Assembly: GCF_002076895.1 (NCBI RefSeq)
Contig: NZ_CP020465.1
Span: forward strand, 3,782,001-3,846,000
Length of the DNA stretch: 64,000 bases
Direction: 5' to 3'
DNA from: Cognaticolwellia beringensis
GTDB taxonomy: Bacteria > Pseudomonadota > Gammaproteobacteria > Enterobacterales > Alteromonadaceae
The notes below the pieces were generated by a model, which was not told the origin of the DNA, made no database searches, and worked only from the letters and a program-made list of their open reading frames with translations. Positions 6,976 to 15,878 of this stretch are shown piece by piece. A program made the position numbers and the translations under genes. Every line of letters starts with the position of its first letter. Position 1 is the stretch's first letter.

Positions 6976-8835
6976 TCATTGTTTTTCATATATAGCGAAA
7001 CTAAGTGCTGGAATCTCAATGGTATGAGTATCTTTGCTCGATTGTATTAGTTTGTTTTTACCCATAACTAGTCGATAGCTTTCACCTTCCAGAGCAATAC
7101 TGGCTTTTGCTGGTTTATCAGAAGTATTAAAAGCGATTAACATTTCTGAGCTTGTCTCAGCTGGACTTGTACCTTCATTATCAGCAGCTAAAGTACGAGT
7201 AATGGCAAAAATAGCATTATCATCGGCTTGATATACCGTTTTTTGCTCACCTCGACGCAGTGCCGGATATTGATAAAAAACATCAGCGTATTGCGCGAAA
7301 CTTTGGTAAATAGGGTGCGTAGTATCAAAGTTATCGTCAGCGGTGGTAGCGTCAGTAGCTAATAAGTCATCGTCATTATAACTAGCAACCAATGAGGGCA
7401 TCATATCTTGTCGAGACGCTTGGTCACCGCCATCCCCGACAAAACCTTGTTCGTCACCGTAATAAATAATAGGTACACCACGCATAAAATAAGTCATGGC
7501 GTGCGCCAGTAAAGTTCGTTTAACCATTTGCTCTTCACTGTAATTAAACTCGCTTTTTTTCAACATATAAGCGAAGCGACCCATGTCATGATTACCTGTA
7601 AAGTTCATCAACTGATTAGCGTTACTGTCATGGTCAAGGTAGTCAATATCGTTGGCAAAAAGTGTCGCTAACGAGCTCGTGCCTTTTTGTTCTATTAAGC
7701 TTTCTACCATAGCACCTTGAAAGCCAAAATCTAATACTGATTGCATATTACCGACAGTGGTATATTCGCTAAGCTCTTTGCTGCTAAAACTATAAACTTC
7801 ACCAAACATGAAGAAATTATTAATGCCAAGACTTTGCGCGTGATTAACTAACGCTGGAGCAAAATCAGCCCAAAAATCAGTATTTACATGCTTAACAGTA
7901 TCAATGCGAAAGCCGTCAGGCTTAAATTCAGTGATCAGGTTTTTAAAGATATCGATCATACCGGCAAGTACTTCAGGGTTGTTGGTGTCGATATCGTCAA
8001 GTCCAGCGAAATCACCACGTTTTGAGCTTTCGCCTTGCCAGAAAGAGTCGCCTTGATTATGGTAATACTTTGGATCGTTTAACCAAGCTGGCGTTTTTAA
8101 TTGCTCGTGACCCTTTGGGATTACGGTAGTGTAATTATCGCCACTCGCTACTTGCTCTACTGATTTAAATGGGCAACCTTTATCAGATTTAACTAGCCAC
8201 TGGAGACCATCTTCACCATGACATTCAACGTACTTAATAACATCGGCAGTGTGGTTTGTAATAATATCGAAATAGATTTTAATGTTTTCAGCGTGAGCAC
8301 TGTTGATAAGATCTTTTAAATCGTCGTTACTGCCCAAGTGTGGATCAATTTCAGTAAAATCTAATACCCAGTAGCCGTGATAGCCTGAACTGTCGGCTTG
8401 CATGGCTTGGTTGCGTAAAATAGGCGTTAACCAAATGGCAGAAATGCCCAGTTCTTTTAAATAAGGTAGTTTATCTTTTAACCCTTGAATATCACCGCCA
8501 TGAAACATGCCTTTATTGGTTTTATCAAATCCGCCAGCAGAAATAGGTTGGGTTTTTGAACCTAAGTCATTATCGATATTGCCATTATTAAAGCGATCTG
8601 GCATAACAAAATAAAACACTTCTTCTTGCACATCGCGCTCAAGGTAATGCGGTAGATCTGCTGCGGTTGTATATTGCTTTGTCGTGTTAGTTTGCCCAGA
8701 TTTTACCTGTACCTCTGCAACTGATGCAGGCTCAACGTGTGTATCTGCGCTTATTTTATCACTGCCACAACCGGCGAAAATCAATGTAGCGAAGGTCGAT
8801 AATAGTAATGCGCATACTTTGTTATTTTTAAGCAT
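6976..8835 (-). CDS. Alpha-amylase family (GH13) lipoprotein
   Basis: 619 residues from the ATG at 8835 (GGA 7 bases upstream); an in-frame TTG at 8847 is a weaker start. The N-terminus is a lipoprotein signal with FAGC, so the mature protein would carry lipid on Cys23, with Gly-Ser next, which favours the outer membrane. The GH13 regions are all present: DIITNH (about 190), GFRIDTVKH with the nucleophile Asp near 312, FGEVY with the acid/base Glu near 346, and FTGNHD with the third Asp near 417. It should cleave alpha-1,4-glucans outside the inner membrane. It starts 23 bases after malQ, so it is the last gene of the cluster, and it supplies maltodextrins for the transporter and cytosolic enzymes nearby. 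Confidence 0.93.
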   Translation of the reverse strand: MLKNNKVCALLLSTFATLIFAGCGSDKISADTHVEPASVAEVQVKSGQTNTTKQYTTAADLPHYLERDVQEEVFYFVMPDRFNNGNIDNDLGSKTQPISAGGFDKTNKGMFHGGDIQGLKDKLPYLKELGISAIWLTPILRNQAMQADSSGYHGYWVLDFTEIDPHLGSNDDLKDLINSAHAENIKIYFDIITNHTADVIKYVECHGEDGLQWLVKSDKGCPFKSVEQVASGDNYTTVIPKGHEQLKTPAWLNDPKYYHNQGDSFWQGESSKRGDFAGLDDIDTNNPEVLAGMIDIFKNLITEFKPDGFRIDTVKHVNTDFWADFAPALVNHAQSLGINNFFMFGEVYSFSSKELSEYTTVGNMQSVLDFGFQGAMVESLIEQKGTSSLATLFANDIDYLDHDSNANQLMNFTGNHDMGRFAYMLKKSEFNYSEEQMVKRTLLAHAMTYFMRGVPIIYYGDEQGFVGDGGDQASRQDMMPSLVASYNDDDLLATDATTADDNFDTTHPIYQSFAQYADVFYQYPALRRGEQKTVYQADDNAIFAITRTLAADNEGTSPAETSSEMLIAFNTSDKPAKASIALEGESYRLVMGKNKLIQSSKDTHTIEIPALSFAIYEKQ

Positions 8836-8858
8836 ATTTGTTTCCAAGGTTAACTCAT

Positions 8859-11033
8859 TTAATCGCGGTTAGTTCGAGGTCGAGCAATTTTCATTGCTGT
8901 TGCTAGTTCAGTCACGGAATCAATTTGATCAAATTCTTCGACAGTCACGGGTAATCTCTGTAGCCAATTAGGGTGCTCATCTATGGTGCCCGGAATATTG
9001 ACCTGTTCAACGACCTCTAAAACATCTTCAAGCGGAATTAACTGAATATGACTTGGTGCTTTTGCCATATATTTTTGCACGCCAAGCGTTAGTTCTCGGT
9101 TCATTGTGGCCGGAGCTTGAATAGGTGCTTTACTGCTATCGATAACGTTTAGGTCTTCTAATGCATCAATTAACAACTGTCGATCTTTAATTCGGCTATT
9201 ACGCTCCTGCTGGCCCATATCTTCGTTTGGATAAAGCTGAAGTTTTTGACGCCATTCTAGATCTTTGCCTGTCCACCAACCCGCAAGTGTTGGTAAGTCA
9301 TGGGTTGATACTGTCACCATCGATTGTGCAGGGTAAAGCTCTGGACGCATGAAAAATCCAGAATCCCAGCGTTCAAAAAATAATACTTTGTACGATAACA
9401 AGCCTGCACGTGCCATTATTTCGCCAAAGCCATCGGGCACAGTACCCAAATCTTCACCTATAACAACACAGTTATTGCGGCGAGACTCTAACGCTATAAT
9501 GCGTAAAATATCTTCCAGTGGGAAAGTGATATAAACACCTTGATCGGCTTTCATGCCGGGTGCTACCCAGTACTGACGCATTAATCCCAGAATATGATCA
9601 ATGCGCAGTGCACCGGCATACTGCATATTACTGCGCAATGCTTTAACAAGTGGTTGATAACCTTGCTTTTGCAGTGCAACCGGATTAATAGGCGTAAGTC
9701 CCCAATCTTGTCCTAGGGTATTCATCGCGTCAGGTGGTGCTCCAACGGCTGCGCCAGCAACATAAACATCTTTATCTGACCATACATCTACACCTGAGCC
9801 GTCACAACCCACGGCTAAATCAAGATATAAGCCGATCGGCATTCCTGATGTTTTTGTTTGCTTAGCAATCGTCTTTAATTGGTCATGGGCTAACCATTGT
9901 ACAAAACAAAAGTAGTTAATACGGCTTGCATATTCTTGTTGAAAAGCTTTTACTTCAACACTGTCAGGTGTTTGAAATTCTGTTGGCCAATCTGGCCAGC
10001 CATACGCGTTAGCATCAGTTTTTCTAAAATATTCGTAAAGTGCTTCAAAAGTTGCTAGCTGTAATAAGTCATTGCCTTGGCTATTTTTAAAGTCAGTAAA
10101 TTGGTCATACTCATCGGGTTTGTTCGTTATAAAGTCTTGAAATAATATTTCTAAAATTTCAAACTTAACATCGGCAACCGCAGGGTAGTCAATTAATTTT
10201 GTTTGTTTAGCGTAGGCAATTTTGTCTTGAATTTCTTCGCTGTTAAAACGCGCCTGTGCTGCCTGGCAAGAAACAAAGTTAGGGACTTGTTTAAGGTCAA
10301 TATACAGGGTATTTAAAAAACAACGGCTAGTGGGGGAATATGGGCTGCGATGTGCCGGGTTATTTTGATATAACGGGTGCAATGGATTTAAACCGATGGC
10401 TGACGCTTGTTGCTTGGCTGATATATCAACCAGTTTTGCTAAGTCGCCAAAGTCACCCATGCCTAGGTTATCAGCACTGGTTAATGAGTATAATTGTGCG
10501 GCATAACCCCACATTTTATCGCTTGAAGCTTCTTGTGGGCTATAACAAGTTTGTGGCGCACATATCAGCGGGCAAGTTGCACTACTTTCGCCGTAATGCA
10601 GCGTTAATTGATGATAACCTTCCACTAAAAGCGGCAATAACAGGGTATATTTGCTAAATGATGCATCGCTGAATGTGGCAGTATCTAGCAGCGTTAACGC
10701 CTTTAAGGCTATGCTTTCGCTAACGGTATCACCTGACTCCAGAGTAATTTCCCAGTTCAGTTCGGTTATCGCAGAGTCTGCAACACTAATGGTTACTTGA
10801 TGCTGCTTGGCTTCAAGTTTTGCAATGTGTGCTGGTGGTAGCATGTTGCGCCAAGACTTTTGCTCTAACTCAGTAATACTGGCTGCGATCTTTTTATCAC
10901 ATGAAAGATCATAACCCATAGCATTAAGTAACGAGTACCTCGCTTCATCCTTGGCATAAACTTGTTCGCCAAATGAATTGGTATAGGTTGCATGAAAGCC
11001 AACCAGTTCTGCAAGTTTCTCAATTAAATTCAT
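8859..11033 (-). CDS. malQ: 4-alpha-glucanotransferase (amylomaltase)
   Basis: 724 residues, GH77. Transfers glucan segments between maltodextrins in the cytosol and releases glucose, making longer chains for phosphorylase. The start MNLIEKLAELVGFH at 11033 has GGAGAG upstream; the frame runs open a further 48 codons to 11177 but these look non-coding. Visible blocks include YAAQLYSL, GDFGDLAKLVD, ALRIDHILGLMRQYW (nucleophile Asp), VIGEDLGTVP (acid/base Glu) and STHDLPTLAGWW. Length is in the bacterial type II MalQ range. It lies between malP and the amylase gene on the same strand, 275 bases after malP, with an intercistronic hairpin. Confidence 0.95.
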   Translation of the reverse strand: MNLIEKLAELVGFHATYTNSFGEQVYAKDEARYSLLNAMGYDLSCDKKIAASITELEQKSWRNMLPPAHIAKLEAKQHQVTISVADSAITELNWEITLESGDTVSESIALKALTLLDTATFSDASFSKYTLLLPLLVEGYHQLTLHYGESSATCPLICAPQTCYSPQEASSDKMWGYAAQLYSLTSADNLGMGDFGDLAKLVDISAKQQASAIGLNPLHPLYQNNPAHRSPYSPTSRCFLNTLYIDLKQVPNFVSCQAAQARFNSEEIQDKIAYAKQTKLIDYPAVADVKFEILEILFQDFITNKPDEYDQFTDFKNSQGNDLLQLATFEALYEYFRKTDANAYGWPDWPTEFQTPDSVEVKAFQQEYASRINYFCFVQWLAHDQLKTIAKQTKTSGMPIGLYLDLAVGCDGSGVDVWSDKDVYVAGAAVGAPPDAMNTLGQDWGLTPINPVALQKQGYQPLVKALRSNMQYAGALRIDHILGLMRQYWVAPGMKADQGVYITFPLEDILRIIALESRRNNCVVIGEDLGTVPDGFGEIMARAGLLSYKVLFFERWDSGFFMRPELYPAQSMVTVSTHDLPTLAGWWTGKDLEWRQKLQLYPNEDMGQQERNSRIKDRQLLIDALEDLNVIDSSKAPIQAPATMNRELTLGVQKYMAKAPSHIQLIPLEDVLEVVEQVNIPGTIDEHPNWLQRLPVTVEEFDQIDSVTELATAMKIARPRTNRD

Positions 11034-11250
11034 TCTATGTTTCTCTCCGCTTATCGTCTTGCACTTTGTGCTAGCGTTATTATTTTTAAAATTACGCTCT
11101 GATACCACAGAGGCGATAATAATTAGTGTTTTGGATATTTTCATTTGTTTAACGCAACGGGGTTTAAAAATCAGCAAAAAATGCTTTTTTTAAAAACTGA
11201 TGCACGGTCATTAATTTTGTCGAATAACCTTTATATAAACAGTACAAGGC

Positions 11251-11291
11251 AATATAGCTGTTAATGCCTTCAGTCAATAAACAGCTATATT
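11251..11291 (-). repeat. Perfect 12-bp stem-loop in the malP-malQ intercistronic region
   Basis: AATATAGCTGTT (11251-11262) pairs perfectly with AACAGCTATATT (11280-11291) across a 17-base loop, beginning 17 bases after the malP stop. There is no T-run, so it is more likely to stabilise the malP mRNA 3' end or attenuate read-through than to be a classic terminator. Confidence 0.45.
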
Positions 11292-11308
11292 TACGTTAAT
11301 CGCTAGCG

Positions 11309-13846
11309 CTATTTACTGACAGTTAAGTGCCAAATGTTTTGCACATAATCTTCAATAGAACGATCCGAGTTAAATTTACCCATAAGCGCAGTATTTAAGA
11401 TCGCCATTTTTGCCCATTGACTCGGATTTCTGTAAGCCTTGTCTAATGCTAGTTGCGCATCGGCATAGCTTTGAAAATCAGCCAATACTTTGTAAGGATC
11501 GCCGCCTGCTAAAAAGCTTTCTTTAATCGATGATAATTCACCCGGATTACCAGGGGTAAAGTAATCTGTGTCCAACCAATCTAAACAAGCGCGAATCTCA
11601 GCGTTATTCTGGTAGTATTGGTAAGAGTTATAATCTTGTGCATCTAGGGCTTTAACTTCATCGACGGTTAAACCGAAAATAAAAATGTTGTCATCGCCAA
11701 CTTCTTCCGCGATTTCGATATTGGCACCATCAAGGGTACCGATAGTGACTGCGCCATTGAGGGCTAACTTCATATTACCGGTACCAGAAGCTTCTTTACC
11801 CGCGGTTGATATTTGCTCAGAAACATCAGCTGCTGGGATGATTTTCTCCGCTAAACTGACGCGATAATTAGGTAAAAACACCACTTTAAGCTTGTCTTGT
11901 ATACGTATATCATTGTTGATTTTTTCAGCGACCTTGTTAGTCGCGTATATAATCTCTTTTGCTAGCTTGTAGCCAGGAGCCGCTTTAGCACCAAAGATAA
12001 AAACACGCGGTTGCATATCTAGCTCTGGGTTAGCTAATAGCTGTCGGTATAGCGAAATAATGTGTAGTAGATTTAAATGCTGACGTTTGTATTCATGCAA
12101 ACGTTTAATTTGCACGTCGAAAATAGCGTCAGGACTGACCGTAATACCGGTGAGTTTTTTAATTTCTTTCGTCAAGGCAATTTTGTTTTGTTGCTTTATC
12201 GCCATAAACTGTTGTTGAAAATCGGCATTGTCAGCAAGGTGTTTCAGTTCACTTAAACGGTTGAGATCTTTCGCCCAATCAGCATTGATGGTGCTATCTA
12301 GCAAGTTGGCTAATAAAGGGTTACACGCTTTTAACCAACGGCGAGGGGTAATACCGTTAGTTACGTTGGTTAATTTTGTCGGCCATAATTGATCAAACTC
12401 TGGAAATAGATCTTGTTTTACCAGATCAGAATGAATTTGAGCTACGCCGTTCACTCTATGTGCAGTAACAACACAAAGGTGAGCCATGCGAACTTTAGGT
12501 TCATGACCCTCTTCAATCAATGATAAGCGAGCGCGCATGTCATCATTATTTGGCCAAAGCGCATTAACGTCATCGTTTAAGAAGGCTTCGTTAATACGGT
12601 ATAAAATACTTAAGTGGCGGGGAAGTACGCGCTGAAATAAAGCCACTGACCATTTTTCTAAAGCTTCAGGCAATAAAGTATGGTTTGTATAGGCAAATAC
12701 TTTTTGGCAAATCGCCCAAGCATTATCCCAATCAACATTATGGTTATCAATGAGCGTACGCATTAATTCTAAAATAGCGATAGTAGGGTGGGTATCGTTT
12801 AACTGAATCGCCACTTTTTCACAGAATGTTTGCCAGTGACTCTGCTCTGCAAGAGCGCCATATTGGTTTTCAAAACGGGCAATAATGTCTTGTACTGAAC
12901 AGGCGCAGAAGAAATATTGCTGAACAAAACGCAGCTCTTTACCAGCCTCATGTTCATCATTTGGATAAAGTACTTTCGATACAGTTTCAGCCGCCACTTG
13001 CTGTTGGTGTGCTTGTAAATAATCACCATGATTGAATGTATCCCAATCAAAAGCGTTATCGGCACGACACTCCCATAAACGCAAGGCATTAACCGTATCA
13101 GAGTTATAACCAACAATTGGCACATCCCAAGGTACACCCTTTAACGTTTTACCGGCATGCCAAACTGATTTTATTGTTCCGTTAGCTTGAGCAACTTCTT
13201 CAATATGACCATAAAGTGGAATGGTTTGGCTTGATTCAGGGCGACATATTTCCCATGGACTACCAAACTCACGCCACATATCTGGAGTTTCTATCTGTTG
13301 GCCATCAGCAAAGCTTTGCTTAAATAAACCATGTTGATAATGCACGCCGTAGCCCATTGCGCTGTAATCTAACGTTGCAAGTGAGTCTAAAAAACATGCC
13401 GCTAAACGGCCTAAACCACCGTTACCTAATGCTAAATCAGCGCCTTGTTCGCATAAATCTGCCAATTCAAAGCCCATTGTTTTTAAAGCTTTTTCAGTAT
13501 TTGTATATAGGCCTAAGTTATGTAAATTGTTCGACAGTAAACGGCCCATTAAATATTCAAGTGACAAATAATTAACTGACTTTACTTCACTTTGTTGTTG
13601 GCGAGCTTTAGTGTTTTGTAGTTTTTCAACGATTATATCGTTAAGCGCAAGGGAGGTAGCCCGCCAGTACGCTGGTTTTTGGTCTACGTTGATTTGTTCA
13701 TCTAACGTAAATTTTAAATGGTGTTCGATACGTTGGCTAATCTCAGCCACAGTAATTGATTGTGTTTTATTTTTAGTTGAAGACTGTGTGTTAGTCGACG
13801 TTTTTGTTTTAGTAACCATATAACTACAAACTCTTTTATCGGACAT
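11309..13846 (-). CDS. malP: Glycogen/maltodextrin phosphorylase (GT35)
   Basis: 845 residues. Pyridoxal-phosphate enzyme that splits alpha-1,4-glucans with phosphate to glucose-1-phosphate in the cytosol. Blocks seen: VNYLSLEYLMGRLL, GNGGLGRLAACFLDS, NVTNGITPRRWL, VQIKRLHEYKRQ and the cofactor site EASGTGNMKLALNGA, whose Lys binds PLP. The first 30 residues are Thr/Ser/Lys-rich and not conserved; an ATG at 13819 would remove nine of them, and neither start has a strong ribosome site. The family does not separate GlgP from MalP by sequence alone; the malQ-amylase-LacI context and the absence of other glg genes favour the maltodextrin role. It heads the minus-strand cluster. Confidence 0.93.
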   Translation of the reverse strand: MSDKRVCSYMVTKTKTSTNTQSSTKNKTQSITVAEISQRIEHHLKFTLDEQINVDQKPAYWRATSLALNDIIVEKLQNTKARQQQSEVKSVNYLSLEYLMGRLLSNNLHNLGLYTNTEKALKTMGFELADLCEQGADLALGNGGLGRLAACFLDSLATLDYSAMGYGVHYQHGLFKQSFADGQQIETPDMWREFGSPWEICRPESSQTIPLYGHIEEVAQANGTIKSVWHAGKTLKGVPWDVPIVGYNSDTVNALRLWECRADNAFDWDTFNHGDYLQAHQQQVAAETVSKVLYPNDEHEAGKELRFVQQYFFCACSVQDIIARFENQYGALAEQSHWQTFCEKVAIQLNDTHPTIAILELMRTLIDNHNVDWDNAWAICQKVFAYTNHTLLPEALEKWSVALFQRVLPRHLSILYRINEAFLNDDVNALWPNNDDMRARLSLIEEGHEPKVRMAHLCVVTAHRVNGVAQIHSDLVKQDLFPEFDQLWPTKLTNVTNGITPRRWLKACNPLLANLLDSTINADWAKDLNRLSELKHLADNADFQQQFMAIKQQNKIALTKEIKKLTGITVSPDAIFDVQIKRLHEYKRQHLNLLHIISLYRQLLANPELDMQPRVFIFGAKAAPGYKLAKEIIYATNKVAEKINNDIRIQDKLKVVFLPNYRVSLAEKIIPAADVSEQISTAGKEASGTGNMKLALNGAVTIGTLDGANIEIAEEVGDDNIFIFGLTVDEVKALDAQDYNSYQYYQNNAEIRACLDWLDTDYFTPGNPGELSSIKESFLAGGDPYKVLADFQSYADAQLALDKAYRNPSQWAKMAILNTALMGKFNSDRSIEDYVQNIWHLTVSK

Positions 13847-14053
13847 TGTAATGTCGGTAAATGTTAACTTCTTCTTACTTAATGCAAAAAGTGAAGTACG
13901 GTCTCTCTATTATTAATTCGCGAACGAGACAACACGCAATAGACTTCATCTTGTAAATGCAGTTCTGAAAGCTCACTTTAATTTAGCTCATAAATAGCTC
14001 TTGAATCAGCGCTTGAATTAATTATGCCGATGTAAGTAATTAGAGCAATGCGC

Positions 14054-14067
14054 TACATACGTATGCA
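14054..14067. promoter_or_regulatory. LacI-family-type operator, site 1
   Basis: TACATACGTATGCA, an even palindrome with central CG (core CATACGTATG), typical of LacI/GalR-family sites. One of two copies in the malP/regulator divergent region; a third precedes the sugar transporter gene. Confidence 0.7.
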
Positions 14068-14092
14068 CTGCAAAAATATGACTTAAAATGCA

Positions 14093-14106
14093 TGCATACG
14101 TATGTA
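14093..14106. promoter_or_regulatory. LacI-family-type operator, site 2
   Basis: TGCATACGTATGTA, the same core as site 1 with the imperfect base on the other side. The two centres are 39 bases apart, a spacing that allows cooperative binding or separate control of the two divergent promoters. Confidence 0.7.
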
Positions 14107-14337
14107 TTTGAGCTTTTTATCAACATTAATTTTAAGTGAGTAAATGTATTGTTTAAAAAGCAGTGATGGCGATTATAAACGCCTGCCTTTGGCTTAGCTG
14201 GTTGTCGGAAAAGTTTAGTGATTGTGCAGGGAGGGCGTATGTTCTCTAGAAGGGGGTGATTCATCATCAATTAAATTATGTACTTAGCTTAAACCCTCGG
14301 TTAATATGAATTAGATATTTTCATTTATAGGTTTGCT

Positions 14338-15360
14338 GTGAGATCAAAACAAACATCATTTGATATTGCTTATCGTGCTGGCGTTTCACAATCGACAGTG
14401 TCACGAGCGCTGCGTAATAGCCCATTAGTTAATGAGGAAACGCGTCTTCGTGTGCAAGCAATTGCCAAAGAGTTAAACTATAAAGTCGATAAAAATGCCA
14501 GTAGTTTACGCACACAACTTAGCGGCACTATTGCATTATTACTTTTTGAAGATCCCACTAATGACGATTCTTTGATCAACCCATTCTTCTTGTCTATGTT
14601 AGGTAGCATTACTCGTGCAAGTGCGAAAAAGGGCTATGACTTATTAGTCTCTTTCCAACAAATGAGTAATGACTGGCATGCTGATTTCGAAGATACCCGT
14701 AAAGCTGACGGTATTATTTTGCTGGGTTATGGTGATTATACGGATTATGAAGAAAAGCTTGTTCAACTGATAAAACAAGAAACACATTTTGTGCGTTGGG
14801 GAGCCGACGTTAAAGGGCTATCTGTAGTGTCTGTAGGTTGTGATAATTTTCAAGGTGGCTATCAAATAACAGAGCATGTTATTAATAAAAATCGTCAACA
14901 CTTTGCATTTTTGGGCGGGATTAGTATAGGTTCTCCCGAATTTCTAGATCGTTATTCTGGCCATTGCCAAGCATTAAAAGATAATAATCTTAAGGTAGAT
15001 AGCAACCTACAAATTGATGCTATATCTACTGATGAATCTGGCTATCAAGCGGCTAAACAGCTTATTGCTAAAGGTATAAAGTTTGATGCCATTTGTACAG
15101 CAAGCGACTTAATTGCTATTGGCGCAATGCGAGCGATACAAGAAGCGGGTTATAACGTCCCAGGTGATGTAGCTATAGTGGGTTTTGATGATATAGCTAC
15201 GGCTTGTTCTACTTCACCGGCATTAACCACTGCTAAACAAGACACAGTTTTAGCCGGTGAGCTTTTAGTTGATAAGTTGCTACAATTAGTTAGCGGCGAA
15301 GTAGCGCAAACTCAATTAATGCCAGCGACATTAGTGGTGAGAAAGTCTTGCGGTAGTTAG
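14338..15360 (+). CDS. LacI family transcriptional regulator (probable maltodextrin regulator)
   Basis: 340 residues with a GTG start at 14338. Residues 5-50 are a LacI-type helix-turn-helix and hinge helix (TSFDIAYRAGVSQSTVSRAL, then NEETRLRVQAIAKELNY). The rest is a periplasmic-binding-protein-like sensor domain (GTIALLLFEDPTN, ADGIILLGYGD, VGFDDIATACSTSPALTTAKQ). It should bind the TGCATACGTATGCA-like sites next to it and in front of the transporter, with a maltose-derived effector; that assignment rests on position. Divergent from malP. Whether it represses or activates cannot be told. Confidence 0.92.
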   Translation: MRSKQTSFDIAYRAGVSQSTVSRALRNSPLVNEETRLRVQAIAKELNYKVDKNASSLRTQLSGTIALLLFEDPTNDDSLINPFFLSMLGSITRASAKKGYDLLVSFQQMSNDWHADFEDTRKADGIILLGYGDYTDYEEKLVQLIKQETHFVRWGADVKGLSVVSVGCDNFQGGYQITEHVINKNRQHFAFLGGISIGSPEFLDRYSGHCQALKDNNLKVDSNLQIDAISTDESGYQAAKQLIAKGIKFDAICTASDLIAIGAMRAIQEAGYNVPGDVAIVGFDDIATACSTSPALTTAKQDTVLAGELLVDKLLQLVSGEVAQTQLMPATLVVRKSCGS

Positions 15361-15391
15361 GTGGTTGAGTGGGTTTTACTTTTATTTAATG

Positions 15392-15420
15392 GCTTAATAT
15401 CTATAGAGTTACTATTAAGC
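15392..15420 (+). terminator. Weak stem-loop after the LacI-type gene
   Basis: GCTTAATA pairs with TATTAAGC across 13 bases, 32 bases after the stop codon. There is no T-run, so terminator function is only possible. Three degenerate copies of a 15-base unit (AATGTACCYGAAATC) follow at 15421-15465. Confidence 0.3.
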
Positions 15421-15494
15421 AATGTACCTGAAATCAATGTACCCGAAATCTATGTTCCCTAAAATTTAGCATCTGCAAACTTAGCATCAGTAAT

Positions 15495-15707
15495 CTATGT
15501 TATTGAGAAATCAGCAGCTGCGCCTTGATCACACTTAATACAATTAAGTTTTTGACCCAATTTTTCATCCCTCGTTGACTGTTTTAATACCCATGGACGA
15601 TTAATAAAAGGTGGTTGGTGTCGAACATGTTGAAAATGTCCGCAAGCTAAGCGAGCAACCCAATGATTTTCATCATCGAGGTGATAACCGATAATTGGCG
15701 TTAACAT
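15495..15707 (-). CDS. DUF3565 domain-containing protein
   Basis: 70 residues matching the DUF3565 pattern: GYHLDDENHWVARLACGHFQ, then HVRHQPPFINRPWV, then a C-terminal CIKC pair. The histidines and cysteines suggest a small metal-binding protein. Function unknown. GGAAAG precedes the ATG. Monocistronic, convergent with the LacI-type gene. Confidence 0.85.
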   Translation of the reverse strand: MLTPIIGYHLDDENHWVARLACGHFQHVRHQPPFINRPWVLKQSTRDEKLGQKLNCIKCDQGAAADFSIT

Positions 15708-15816
15708 TTTAAACTTTCCACCACTATAGTCAGCCTAATTCATCTTAAATTGCGTATTGTACCTACTATTACACGATAAAAAATAAAACGTAATATCATT
15801 ACTGCACTTTATTGGC

Positions 15817-15854
15817 TAAAGCCTGATATCGATATTTTTCGTTATCAGGCTTTA
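15817..15854. terminator. Stem-loop after the MFS sugar transporter gene
   Basis: TAAAGCCTGATA pairs perfectly with TATCAGGCTTTA around a 14-base loop, 25 bases past the transporter stop codon. On the minus strand there is no T-run; on the plus strand a T-rich stretch follows. Confidence 0.55.
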
Positions 15855-15878
15855 TTATTTTAACAAGGAGCGAATTAA

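Larger units (their letters stand above)
13847..14337. other. Divergent control region between malP and the LacI-type gene
   Basis: About 490 bases separating two divergent genes. It holds two LacI-type palindromes (listed separately) centred 39 bases apart. They are about 210-250 bases before malP and 240-280 before the regulator. I find no convincing gene; a 76-codon minus-strand frame covering the operators has no ribosome site or family resemblance. Confidence 0.6.

Noticed and set aside
14040..14270. 76-codon minus-strand frame in the malP/LacI control region
   Set aside because: It covers both operators, has no ribosome site and no family resemblance; the composition is that of noncoding DNA.
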